From contig JACJZP010000011.1 in NCBI GenBank assembly GCA_020635535.1, forward strand, positions 39,663-103,662: DNA of 64,000 bases, read 5' to 3'. This DNA is from Flavobacteriales bacterium. Lineage in GTDB: Bacteria; Bacteroidota; Bacteroidia; UBA10329. Positions 7,127-16,453 of the stretch are shown here, in pieces. Position 1 is the first letter of the stretch, and every line of letters starts with the position of its first letter. Under the pieces are notes generated by a model. The model made no database searches. It saw only the letters and a list, made by a program, of their open reading frames with translations, and was not told the DNA's origin. Made by a program: the position numbers and the translations under genes.

Positions 7127-9400
7127 TTGATGCTGTTTCGCAGCGACCATTGCCAGAGCAAGCGTGGTGGTTACAGACTCAACCAAATTCCAAGGATCGC
7201 AGCGGACTTTGATGGCAATTTCCATTTGGAGAATGTTCCCATTGGGAGGGTTTCGTTGAAGGTGAGCTTCATCGGTTACGAAGACCAATTCTTGCAGAAC
7301 CTTGTGCTGAACCCTTCCAAACAGCTGGTACTGAACATTCAGTTGCAGGAGAAGATCAATAAGGTGGATGAAGTGGTGGTGAAAGCCGAACGCGAGAAAG
7401 GTGAGCCACTGAACGAAATGGCGGTGATCAGTGCACGGGCATTTTCGGTGGAAGAAACCAGACGCTTTGCCGGTTCGTGGCAAGATCCAGCGAGTGCTGC
7501 AGCTGCCTACGCGGGGGTTTCGGGTGGATCGGATGAACGGAACGACATCATCATCCGTGGTAACTCGCCAACCGCTGTGCTGTGGCGATTGGAGGACATC
7601 AACATTCCCAATCCCAACCATTTGAGTTTTTCGGGGAGCACGGGCGGCCCGGTCAGCATCCTCAACAATAACATGTTGGCCAATAGCGATTTCTTCACAG
7701 GCGCTTTTCCTTCCGAATACGGAAATGCCAATGCAGGTGCGTTCGACCTGAACCTGAGGCGAGGAAACAACGAGAAACGTGAATACTATTTCCAACTTGG
7801 GTTGAACGGTTTGGAGTTCGGTTTGGAAGGGCCATTTACCAAGAAACATCCTGCCTCCTACCTTGCTTCTTACCGCTATTCTACCATGGCACTTATTAGT
7901 CTGATGGGAATCAACATCGGGATTTCTGCTGTGCCGCTTTATCAGGATCTAACGTTCGTCATTGACGTTCCGACCAAGAAAAAGGCGGGGCGTTTCACCC
8001 TTTGGGGAATCGGTGGTTTGAGTTCCATTCATATTGAGGACAACCCCGGTTTCAATGGTGGCGCAGAAGAAAAACGCGACCAAGACCTTGGCTCCGACAT
8101 GGGTGCCGCGGGTCTTACGCACCTCATCTTCTTGGGTGAGAAGACAAGTCTGAAAACCACCGTGGCGGCCACGGTGCTGCATCAATGGCAGGAGAAACTG
8201 GTGTTTCAGGAAACGGATTCAACCTCCACGACCATCTTGGAGAACTTCAACAAGAATGTGAGTATCGGGGCCAGCATCCATTCGCAGTTGAACACGAAAC
8301 TGAGCGCCAAGAGCAGCATCCGAACGGGCATCATCTACGACCACAAATTCATCTCGTTCATCGATAGCATGTATGTGTACGAAACGGCATCGCACTATGT
8401 GAATCTCAATCTGAAAGACAACTACGGACTGGCGCAGCTCTACTCGCAGTTCCATCATCGCTTTAGCGAAAAAACCTCAGGAACGGTGGGCGTTCACGCT
8501 CAGATGAGTACACTCAACACTTCGTTTGCCGTTGAGCCGCGCATTGGTTTTAAATGGCAACCGCACCGCAGGCATGCGCTTTCTGTGGGTGCTGGTATGC
8601 ACAGCCAGCTGCTACCATCGCTCACGTATTTCTATCAGACGTACCTGCCAACAGAAAACCGCTACATCCGCACCAATGGCGATGTCGGTTTCACGCGAAG
8701 CGTACATGCCATTCTGGGTTACGATTGGAGCATTATTCCCAAGCTGCGCATGAAGGTGGAGGCCTACTACCAGTACCTGTACGATGTGCCTGTGGAGCCT
8801 ACGGCCAGCTACTTCAGCATGGTGAATGCAGGTGAAAGCATTGGCGATGTGGCCGTTCGCGACAGCTTGGTAAACGATGGAATTGGGCAGAACTACGGAC
8901 TGGAACTGACCTTGGAGAAATTCTTCGACCGTGGCTATTATTTCCTACTTACAGGTTCGTTGTACAACAGCACCTACCGTGGCAGTGATGGCATTTGGCG
9001 GAATTCGGCCTTCAACGGCAATTACAATCTGAGTGCATTGGGCGGTTACGAGTTCAAGATCAGCAAGAAGAATACGTTGGCCTTCGACAGTAAGATCACA
9101 TGGACGGGCGGTGCGCGATACGTGCCTATCGACCTCGATTCATCTGCAGTAGCAGGAGAGACTGTGCGTGATTATTCAAGAGCCTACGAACCGAAGTACA
9201 AGGATTACTTCCGAATGGACATCAAGGCCACCATTACCTTCAATGGTAAACGTGCATCGCACAGTTTGGCGCTCGATTTCCAGAATGTGTTCAACACCAA
9301 GAATGTGTTCGCTCAGAATTATAACCCAGAGACCAACTCCGTGGAAACGAAGTACCAATTGGGTTTCCTGCCGCTGGTGTACTACAGGGTGGAGTTCTGA
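7127..9400 (+). CDS. TonB-dependent receptor with carboxypeptidase-regulatory N-domain (frameshifted near the 5' end; gene starts at 7039)
   Basis: The gene really begins at ATG 7039 (MFRIAVFLPMILGSLLAQGQ signal peptide, then QTIRGKVVDAVSQRPLP), and the reading frame breaks twice in about 50 bp. One G is missing near 7158 (expected PLPGASVVVTDSTKFQG) and one base near 7198 (expected SQTDFDGNFHLENV). From 7210 on the frame is intact for over 720 residues: rest of the beta-sandwich, plug (DEVVVKAEREK, IIIRGNSP) and a long outer-membrane barrel ending YRVEF. It would import a ligand across the outer membrane. No SusD partner is next to it, so a polysaccharide-utilisation role is unlikely. Confidence 0.8.
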   Translation: MMLFRSDHCQSKRGGYRLNQIPRIAADFDGNFHLENVPIGRVSLKVSFIGYEDQFLQNLVLNPSKQLVLNIQLQEKINKVDEVVVKAEREKGEPLNEMAVISARAFSVEETRRFAGSWQDPASAAAAYAGVSGGSDERNDIIIRGNSPTAVLWRLEDINIPNPNHLSFSGSTGGPVSILNNNMLANSDFFTGAFPSEYGNANAGAFDLNLRRGNNEKREYYFQLGLNGLEFGLEGPFTKKHPASYLASYRYSTMALISLMGINIGISAVPLYQDLTFVIDVPTKKKAGRFTLWGIGGLSSIHIEDNPGFNGGAEEKRDQDLGSDMGAAGLTHLIFLGEKTSLKTTVAATVLHQWQEKLVFQETDSTSTTILENFNKNVSIGASIHSQLNTKLSAKSSIRTGIIYDHKFISFIDSMYVYETASHYVNLNLKDNYGLAQLYSQFHHRFSEKTSGTVGVHAQMSTLNTSFAVEPRIGFKWQPHRRHALSVGAGMHSQLLPSLTYFYQTYLPTENRYIRTNGDVGFTRSVHAILGYDWSIIPKLRMKVEAYYQYLYDVPVEPTASYFSMVNAGESIGDVAVRDSLVNDGIGQNYGLELTLEKFFDRGYYFLLTGSLYNSTYRGSDGIWRNSAFNGNYNLSALGGYEFKISKKNTLAFDSKITWTGGARYVPIDLDSSAVAGETVRDYSRAYEPKYKDYFRMDIKATITFNGKRASHSLALDFQNVFNTKNVFAQNYNPETNSVETKYQLGFLPLVYYRVEF

Positions 9401-9483
9401 AATGCAAACTTTCCGTTAAGAACGTCAGCTCAAGACCAACTATTCTTAGCACGATTGTAACTTGCGGTGTTTAAGCAATAATC

Positions 9484-10863
9484 ATGCGAAGTAGAAGAGA
9501 CTTTATCCGCACAAGCGGTTACATCGGAATCGGATTTGTTGGATTGAAACTTTATGCCTGCGGTAATGCGGGTGGTGGAGCTGGAGAGGCCGCGGCAGAT
9601 GCTGCTTTCGATTATGGTGCATTGGTATCAGATCCGGCTGGCATTCTTGACCTCCCAGAAGGATTCTCTTACAAGATAATCTCTCGCCAAGGCGATGCCA
9701 TGGATGATGGATTGGTTGTTCCTGGTAAGCAGGACGGCATGGCCACTTTCCCATCGGAAGACGGTAAGGTCATCATTGTACGAAATCACGAGATCGTTCC
9801 TACGGACAAAGACCTGGGAGCTTTCGGACCTGATAACGCAAATTTGGGGGCAATTCCAAAAGAAGACCTGTACGAATTCGGTAAAGGAGAATTTCCCGGT
9901 CTTGGTGGAACCACAACCTTGGTTTTCAATGAAGAAACACAAGAAGTAGAAAAGCAGTTCCTCAGTTTAGCTGGAACCTACCGAAACTGTGCGGGTGGCC
10001 CAATGCCATGGGGCAGCTGGCTTACTTGCGAAGAAGACGTGACCAAAGCGGGCGAATACGAGGGCAACGTGGAGAAAGAGCACGGTTTTGTGTTTGAGGT
10101 GCCGGCCACCACCGAGGTAATGCGAGCCGCCCCGAAACCCATCAAGGAAATGGGCAGATTCAACCACGAAGCTGTAGCCTACGACCCAGAAGCAGGGATG
10201 CTGTATATGACCGAAGACCGCCACGATGGACTTTTGTATCGTTTCATCCCGAACAAGAAGAATGACCTCCATTCTGGCGGAAAACTTCAGGCTCTTGCCA
10301 TAAAAGGTGAACCAAAAATGGATACCCGAAACTGGCCCGAGACCGTTGGCCCTGATATTCTAACAGGGATTCCACTTAAGCTGGAATGGATTGACCTTGA
10401 TAATGTTGAAGCACCCGAAGATGACCTACGAATACGTGGGCATGAGGCCGGTGCGGCCGTTTTTGCTCGTGGCGAAGGCATGTGGTATGATGAGGGCGTG
10501 ATCTACTTTGCCTGCACAAGCGGTGGTGACCTCCGCAAAGGTCAGGTGTTCAAACTTACACCAGCGGCAGATGGCGGTGTTCTTGAGCTTTTTATTGAGC
10601 CCAATAATGTTGACATCATGAAGTATTGTGACAACCTGACGGTTGCTCCATGGGGAGATGTGATGATCTGCGAAGATGACGAAGATGCGTACTTGAGAGG
10701 CGTTACGCCTGACGGCAAGATCTTCACGTTCGGGCATTCCGTTCAGAAAGTTGGGGAGTTCACCGGTATCTGTTTTTCGCCTACAGGCAAAACCATGTTT
10801 GTCAATCTTCAGCACGAAGGGTTAACGTTTGCCATTACAGGCCCTTGGAAAACCCGAGCTTAA
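9484..10863 (+). CDS. PhoX/DUF839-family protein, Tat-exported
   Basis: A 459-residue protein with a twin-arginine signal (SRRDFIRTS) and a lipobox-like Cys26, then a DUF839/PhoX beta-propeller. Family motifs include DGMATFPSEDG, RNHE, the Cys-containing RNCAGGPMPWGSWLTCEE, GRFNHEAVAYDP and CTSGGDLRKGQV. PhoX proteins are Ca/Fe-dependent alkaline phosphatases, exported folded by Tat. It is followed 4 bp later by a PhoD-like phosphatase, which supports a role in releasing phosphate from organic esters. DUF839 also includes members of unproven activity, so the enzyme function is likely rather than certain. Confidence 0.8.
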   Translation: MRSRRDFIRTSGYIGIGFVGLKLYACGNAGGGAGEAAADAAFDYGALVSDPAGILDLPEGFSYKIISRQGDAMDDGLVVPGKQDGMATFPSEDGKVIIVRNHEIVPTDKDLGAFGPDNANLGAIPKEDLYEFGKGEFPGLGGTTTLVFNEETQEVEKQFLSLAGTYRNCAGGPMPWGSWLTCEEDVTKAGEYEGNVEKEHGFVFEVPATTEVMRAAPKPIKEMGRFNHEAVAYDPEAGMLYMTEDRHDGLLYRFIPNKKNDLHSGGKLQALAIKGEPKMDTRNWPETVGPDILTGIPLKLEWIDLDNVEAPEDDLRIRGHEAGAAVFARGEGMWYDEGVIYFACTSGGDLRKGQVFKLTPAADGGVLELFIEPNNVDIMKYCDNLTVAPWGDVMICEDDEDAYLRGVTPDGKIFTFGHSVQKVGEFTGICFSPTGKTMFVNLQHEGLTFAITGPWKTRA

Positions 10864-10867
10864 GCTG

Positions 10868-12364
10868 ATGAATCGGGCCATTGTTGTCCTGTTCCTTCTT
10901 CTTTCTGTACTCACTGCAAAGGGTCAATTCATAACGCACGGACCGGTTGTTGGCGCGGTTACCGATACCTCCGCCAGGATATTTCTACGCACCACGGTTG
11001 CAGAGGCCACCATCACCTTACAGGTAGATGACAATCCTATTTACCATCATCCGCAGGAAATAAAGGGTCGGCCTATTTTTCAAAACGATAGCTCAATCAT
11101 CCTGAACATCGGCATGCTTCAGCCCAATACCTTGTACCATTATCGTGTTTACGTGAATGAGCGGTTGGATACAACGGATGGTTTGTTCCGAACTTTTCCG
11201 TCAATTGGACAGAAAGGCGATTTCACGTTTGTAACCGGCTCCTGCCAGGAAACGGAAAACATGAAGGTTTTTGACGTGATGCCATTGCACGAACCGTATT
11301 TCTTGATGCACACGGGAGACTACACGTATCCTGATTATCAGATAGCGCCAGATTATTCGTCTACCTGGAATGGAATGGCCTACAGCTACCGCAGAAGATA
11401 TGATGAGAAGGAGATGAAGTACATGCTGCGCTCCATTCCCATCGATTACGTGTATGACGATAACGATTATGTGGGCGGAAGTGGCGGCCGATACTGCAAG
11501 AACGATATGCGCTCTTACAAGGAGAACGGACACACGGTAAACGAAATGATGGCGCCCGAATTTCCAGCATTCTGGAGAAGGAACACCATTAAAGGCTATG
11601 ATGAACTTTTTCCCCACTATCCGTTGGTAGATACCAGCGAGGGCATCTACCACTCATTCAAATTCGGAAACGCGGAGTTCTTTGTCATAGACCGCAACAG
11701 CGCCAAAGACAGACCGAACATGGACGGCTTTGTTTGGAACGAGAAGAAAAAGAAATGGCAATGGAACCCGCCTGAAGGGTACGCCCTATTTGGTAAAAAG
11801 CAGATGGATTGGCTTAAAGAAAGTATCAAAGCATCTGATGCTGATTGGAAATTCATTGTGAGTGGTGTGCCGCTGAATGGCGCGTGCGAGAAACTGATCC
11901 GTGCCGGGGTAAAGATTCAGAACATGAGCATGAAGGGTTTCTATGGCTTTCACATGGCTTGGGGTTTCAGTCAGTATTGGGCCGGTTTCCCAGAAGAGCG
12001 CAATGATTTCATGCAATTCTTGGAGGATAATGACATCAAAGATGTGATCGTGATCAGTGGAGACACACATCACAACGTTATGGATGATGGTAAGAATGCA
12101 GGATTACCAGAGCTTAACGCGAGCGGCCTGAGCGTGACAGGAACTGAATTGGCCTATTACCTTAAACTCATTGGAACCTTCACGTTCCAATACCGCATGA
12201 AGAAAATCTGGAACCAAGGAGGTAACGGTCTTGGCAATAAGAACCTGAAAAACGCTTTCGGAAAGGTCAGAATCGTTTCAGACGACTACGTTGAACTGAG
12301 CATCATTGATGAAGACAATGACATTATCAGCAGTTTCCGGGTGCCACACTCTTCTAAAAAGTAG
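10868..12364 (+). CDS. PhoD-like alkaline phosphatase / phosphodiesterase
   Basis: 498 residues with a signal peptide ending near AKGQ. An N-terminal Ig-like domain (GPVVGAVTDTSARIFLR) precedes a PhoD-type metallophosphatase. Metal-site segments visible are HTGDYTYPDY, DDNDYVGG and VISGDTHHN, with GSCQE matching the family's catalytic-metal cysteine region. PhoD enzymes cleave phosphomonoesters and diesters outside the cytoplasm. Start: ATG 10868, 4 bp after the PhoX-like stop, fits the signal peptide; an earlier in-frame start would overlap that gene. Its stop overlaps the convergent receptor gene by 11 bp. Confidence 0.85.
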   Translation: MNRAIVVLFLLLSVLTAKGQFITHGPVVGAVTDTSARIFLRTTVAEATITLQVDDNPIYHHPQEIKGRPIFQNDSSIILNIGMLQPNTLYHYRVYVNERLDTTDGLFRTFPSIGQKGDFTFVTGSCQETENMKVFDVMPLHEPYFLMHTGDYTYPDYQIAPDYSSTWNGMAYSYRRRYDEKEMKYMLRSIPIDYVYDDNDYVGGSGGRYCKNDMRSYKENGHTVNEMMAPEFPAFWRRNTIKGYDELFPHYPLVDTSEGIYHSFKFGNAEFFVIDRNSAKDRPNMDGFVWNEKKKKWQWNPPEGYALFGKKQMDWLKESIKASDADWKFIVSGVPLNGACEKLIRAGVKIQNMSMKGFYGFHMAWGFSQYWAGFPEERNDFMQFLEDNDIKDVIVISGDTHHNVMDDGKNAGLPELNASGLSVTGTELAYYLKLIGTFTFQYRMKKIWNQGGNGLGNKNLKNAFGKVRIVSDDYVELSIIDEDNDIISSFRVPHSSKK

Positions 12365-14774
12365 CCTTAAGCTGCAATGTAAAATTGCGCAAAGGCTCAG
12401 CTTTACTTGGCCTGAAGGAATACAGACGATTGGAAACGTTATTAACAATGAAGGACACCTTGAGTTGCTCAAGCACCTGATATGAAGCTCTGATATTGGC
12501 AACAAAGTCGCCTTTTTCATGCGCCTTGCTGTACCGCGCTGTTGCTCCAAACTCTCCCGAAATAAAGTCAACAGCTGTGGTTTCGGTCTGCGGAATATTC
12601 TCTGGGTAGCTTCCGTAAACAATGGTAACACCTGCGGAGGCCTTCTTATAATCGAGTTGGATGTCTCCTTTGACCAAATGGCGTGGGCGCAGCTTCAGTA
12701 GCTTCTGCGTATCTGGATTGTCTGATTCCATTCGATTGGTCATGTACTTGAAAAACTCCTTCAAATACTGGTCTGCCCCATAACTTTTAGCAGAATCGAG
12801 ATTAACCGGATAGTTGTACGTGTAGCCTATCAGCGCTGTAACTCCAACAGGTCCTATTGACCCACGACTTGCCAAGCCGAATTCATAACCCGTTACAAGA
12901 GCATTACTCACGTTCTGCGGATAAAGACCAATGATATAGCTTGGAGGAAGCCCTTGAAATAGATCCGGTCTTGTGGTCTGAGAAACAAATCCATACTCAA
13001 CCAGATTCTTGTATTGCTGATAGAAATATGCGAAGTCGATGTAGGCTTTCCACTTACTTACCGCAACCAGCTGCTTAAGTCCAAGTTCGGCACTCATTCC
13101 TTTTTCAGCCACAAGATCTTTGTTAGGTATGATCTTGACCTGTGGATTCAGGTCATCATCCAAATATCGCTCTGCAACTGTTGGTATACGATATGATTGA
13201 CCAAAGGAGACTCTTAAGAACGTTCCTGCTCCAAAGCGGTAATTGATGCCCGAACGGAAAACCGGTGTGCTTGTTTCCGTAAAGTCGTTTATTCCAATGA
13301 TCTCATAGCGAAGACCGGCCACCGCGCTCAAACGCTCTGTTTTGAATTCGCCCTGAGCATAAACCGCGCCTGAGTAGGAAACCCTGAGTCCCGAGTAAAG
13401 GTTACTGGTTGAAAGGCCGACATTGACCGGAAGGCCTGTTGTGATCGACCATTTTTTCCACAGTTTTTGGAACTGGTAGTTCACCATGATCTGGTGCGAT
13501 TTGGCATGAGGTGTTGTTTTGGGGCTTGTTGAAATACGCATGATGTACATGTATCTGGACATCAATGAGTGCTTATAACCCTTATCGTTCGTAGAGTGGA
13601 AATGTGGGTCGAGGTTTGACCTTAGATATCTGTCATTACTCGGCACTGCTGATCTCAGAGCTCCTTCATTAGGGTTCACCGCAAGGAAAAATCGCCCTGA
13701 ATGCTCATAGACAATGTTTCCATTGATCCCGTAGTTCATTCCTGGGTGTTTCTTGTCATGTATACGGGTCTTGAAATTCAGACCGCCACGCAGTTCATCT
13801 GCATATTCAAGATAACTTCTGTCGTGCAGGAACATGCCACCGATAACAAGGTCAAGTTTCTTGATCTTCTGCTGAAAATTGAAGTTTACGCCAGCGGCAC
13901 CTCTAACTGTACCGTTGTCCCACCATTTCAACGTGTCTTTGGGGTAGTGAATAATGGTATCGACCATAATTCCTGCGGAATCAACCTTTCGTGTGTAGGT
14001 CTGGTCGCTGTAAAGGTCTGGTGGGTTATCGTAGATCTTAGAAAAAACCGTTACTGTGGTACTTGGTTTGGTGTTCTTGGGCCAGCCCGTTATCACATTG
14101 ACAACACCATTGAGAGCTGAGCTACCGTAAACCACACTCGAAGCTCCTTTAATAACCTCAATCTGTTCCACGTTCTGCATGGGTGCTTGGCGCAACTGCG
14201 GCTCACCAAGGTCTGCGCTCATCAGCGACATTCCGTCTTGCATTACTGCGGTTCGCGTACCCACACCGTAAGACCAACTACTACCGCCCCTTATGCTCAC
14301 CTGGCTGTCCTGTATTGTAACTCCGGGGGTTTTGTTAATGGCCTCGCCAAGATCAGTAGCATTCGTGTTTTGAATCAACTTAGCGCTGACCACTTCCATC
14401 GAAACCGTTTCCTGTGCAATGCTCTTCTGATACTGGCTTGCAGAGACCACTACAATATCCAGTTGTTCCGATTTCATTTCGAGCTTAACATTCTTAGTAG
14501 CGGGTGCTCCAGAACTGAGGTCGATCTCCTTGATCTTAGGCTCGTACCCAATGAAGGAATACTGAACCTTGTGCATTGCCTTAGACAGCTTCAGAGAATA
14601 TTTACCATCAAGATCGGTGGTTACTCCTTTGCCGTCAGGGGTTACAACACTCGCCCCAACCAACGGTTCTCCAGATTCGGCATCGGTCACAATGCCACTT
14701 AATGTCACCTCCTGCGCCAGTGCACTCACAGAGACAAAAAGCGTAATGATTACAGCTCGTAAAACTTTACTCAT
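12354..14774 (-). CDS. TonB-dependent receptor with carboxypeptidase-regulatory N-domain
   Basis: 806 residues: signal peptide (to SALAQ), a beta-sandwich carboxypeptidase-regulatory domain (about 24-110, LSGIVTDAESGEPLVGASVV), plug domain (about 120-235, with PGVTIQDSQVSIRGGSSW and IEVIKGASSVVYGSSALNGVVNVIT), and a beta-barrel ending in the aromatic-terminated LQLKATF. It should take up an unknown ligand with TonB energy. It lies tail-to-tail with the PhoD-like gene (11 bp overlap). Position next to two phosphatases suggests, but does not prove, uptake of their products or substrates. Siderophore or vitamin import is the alternative; no riboswitch is visible upstream. Confidence 0.88.
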   Translation of the reverse strand: MSKVLRAVIITLFVSVSALAQEVTLSGIVTDAESGEPLVGASVVTPDGKGVTTDLDGKYSLKLSKAMHKVQYSFIGYEPKIKEIDLSSGAPATKNVKLEMKSEQLDIVVVSASQYQKSIAQETVSMEVVSAKLIQNTNATDLGEAINKTPGVTIQDSQVSIRGGSSWSYGVGTRTAVMQDGMSLMSADLGEPQLRQAPMQNVEQIEVIKGASSVVYGSSALNGVVNVITGWPKNTKPSTTVTVFSKIYDNPPDLYSDQTYTRKVDSAGIMVDTIIHYPKDTLKWWDNGTVRGAAGVNFNFQQKIKKLDLVIGGMFLHDRSYLEYADELRGGLNFKTRIHDKKHPGMNYGINGNIVYEHSGRFFLAVNPNEGALRSAVPSNDRYLRSNLDPHFHSTNDKGYKHSLMSRYMYIMRISTSPKTTPHAKSHQIMVNYQFQKLWKKWSITTGLPVNVGLSTSNLYSGLRVSYSGAVYAQGEFKTERLSAVAGLRYEIIGINDFTETSTPVFRSGINYRFGAGTFLRVSFGQSYRIPTVAERYLDDDLNPQVKIIPNKDLVAEKGMSAELGLKQLVAVSKWKAYIDFAYFYQQYKNLVEYGFVSQTTRPDLFQGLPPSYIIGLYPQNVSNALVTGYEFGLASRGSIGPVGVTALIGYTYNYPVNLDSAKSYGADQYLKEFFKYMTNRMESDNPDTQKLLKLRPRHLVKGDIQLDYKKASAGVTIVYGSYPENIPQTETTAVDFISGEFGATARYSKAHEKGDFVANIRASYQVLEQLKVSFIVNNVSNRLYSFRPSKAEPLRNFTLQLKATF

Positions 14775-14837
14775 ACAGGTAGGTTGATGTGCAAGGCGCT
14801 AAAAATATGAAAGTTGACCATCTTTGGTTACCCGTTC

Positions 14838-15803
14838 ATGACCACTGTAAGACACTTACTTAAAATGTATCATTTCCTGACCTGTTTAGGCTTGAGCACA
14901 TTTTTGGCGTTGGCCGTAAGCGGCCAGCCACTACCAGATGGAGAGGAAACGCTTGCCATTGAGGCCCAGAATCTGGCTATCACCGTTCCTGATAAGGAAG
15001 CGTTTGAGGGCGGACATCTTCAAGGAGTTCAGTTATTCAATGGCACTTTGATTGTTTCTGGCAGCTCTCAGGAATTCGGCTATTTGGCCATTTTCCAGTT
15101 CATTGGGGGTGAGTTCCGTTTTATTGCCACCAAGAAACTGGCCGCTGCTCCATTTGACCACGCAGGTGGTTTTCAGGTGGCCGAGAATTGGCTGGCGGTG
15201 GGTGTTGAAGACCCCACCGGCAAACGGAGTTCCATTGTTCAATTAATTGATGTTTCAAGCTTTGGGAATCTTTCCAAACCTCCCGTCTATAGCTTGAAAC
15301 GGCAAGGCGAATACAAACGCAGCACAGCGGGAGCTGTGGCCTTGCTTAAGCGTGATGGACATTTTCTTTTGGCCGTTGGTTCTTGGGACAGTGCCATCAT
15401 CGATTTCTACACGTCCAATCATACCGACCCATATGCGGAGGATTTCAAATTTGAAGCTTGGACAAGTTGGGACAGTCGGGAAGCGAAACGTAAAGATTGG
15501 GTTAACCGCGATTATAATAGCTACCAAAGTCTTCAACTGACTGAGGATTCAACTGGCGTTTATCTTACAGGCTTTGCCAAACGCGGTAACAGCAACCTTG
15601 CCGATGTGTTCAAGCTAAGAACAGATGCGGACCCTTACACACTGATACAAAAAGTGTCCACCTATTCTGTCCAGTGCAAAGGCGATGTCACTTTCAGGAA
15701 CGGAGCGGGGTTATCAACCTTCCTAGATCAACCTTCCATTGTGGCTGTTGGCCACAAGCTTACACCAACCACCAACATCCAGATCTTTCCCGTTAAGCGA
15801 TAA
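14838..15803 (+). CDS. secreted protein of unknown function
   Basis: About 321 residues with an N-terminal signal (MTTVRHLLKMYHFLTCLGL, cleavage near VSGQP); ATG 14865 is an alternative start within the same signal. The rest alternates short beta-strands with phrases such as GTLIVSGSS, NWLAVGVED and FLLAVGSWDS, suggesting a beta-propeller-like fold. I do not recognise a named family. It is directly coupled (TAATG at 15801-15805) to the membrane protein gene that follows, so the two probably act together. Confidence 0.7.
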   Translation: MTTVRHLLKMYHFLTCLGLSTFLALAVSGQPLPDGEETLAIEAQNLAITVPDKEAFEGGHLQGVQLFNGTLIVSGSSQEFGYLAIFQFIGGEFRFIATKKLAAAPFDHAGGFQVAENWLAVGVEDPTGKRSSIVQLIDVSSFGNLSKPPVYSLKRQGEYKRSTAGAVALLKRDGHFLLAVGSWDSAIIDFYTSNHTDPYAEDFKFEAWTSWDSREAKRKDWVNRDYNSYQSLQLTEDSTGVYLTGFAKRGNSNLADVFKLRTDADPYTLIQKVSTYSVQCKGDVTFRNGAGLSTFLDQPSIVAVGHKLTPTTNIQIFPVKR

Positions 15804-16453
15804 TGGCTAAATTCGATGTTATGAAATCGATTTCTCCCAGTGGTCCACTTCTCACCCTGATCATTAAACCGCTTGGTGCCTCCAATACCAACGACCTCCT
15901 TGCAAGGTTCCACCCGATTATGAAATCCATGGGTTACGGAAACTTTGAGATGGAAGAAAACGGACTTTATCAGGCGAGCAAAAATGCCGAGACACTGCTG
16001 GGAGCACCGCTTTTTGTATTTGCAGAGAAAGATGGCGGCTCTCTGGTCATCAATATTGACGGACACTCGATATTTGGTCTGAAAGGCGTTGAAGAGCAGC
16101 TCAAAAAAATCAGATCTGAATACGAAAAGAGCATAGACTGTTCAACCGATTTGTTAGGGCCGAATTATGTCAGTGCACTTGTTGGAAACCTACTTTACAC
16201 CGCACTGCCAATCTACCTGAGCGCAACGCTGATTGCAGTTATGTTCTACTTCATTGAATACGACCGCCAGATCATTTTCAACACGTACATGTACGCTACA
16301 CTGGGAATTATCGGAGCGAAAACCCGATTCTGGGTCAATCAGAGAAGGAAACAACGGCCTGTTTGGCAGAGCATCCTGCTACTGGTTGTAGGAGCTCCCA
16401 TCATTTTAGGTGTTGTGGTTGCATTGGTCTACGGAATAACCCGACTTACCTAA
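15803..16453 (+). CDS. membrane protein of unknown function
   Basis: 216 residues: a soluble N-terminal domain of about 130 residues, then three hydrophobic segments (about 133-153, 158-172, 190-212) with a basic loop FWVNQRRKQRP between the last two. No signal peptide, so the N-domain is probably cytoplasmic. The ATG overlaps the TAA of the secreted-protein gene upstream; the stop overlaps the convergent acyltransferase by 4 bp. No family recognised. Confidence 0.68.
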   Translation: MAKFDVMKSISPSGPLLTLIIKPLGASNTNDLLARFHPIMKSMGYGNFEMEENGLYQASKNAETLLGAPLFVFAEKDGGSLVINIDGHSIFGLKGVEEQLKKIRSEYEKSIDCSTDLLGPNYVSALVGNLLYTALPIYLSATLIAVMFYFIEYDRQIIFNTYMYATLGIIGAKTRFWVNQRRKQRPVWQSILLLVVGAPIILGVVVALVYGITRLT

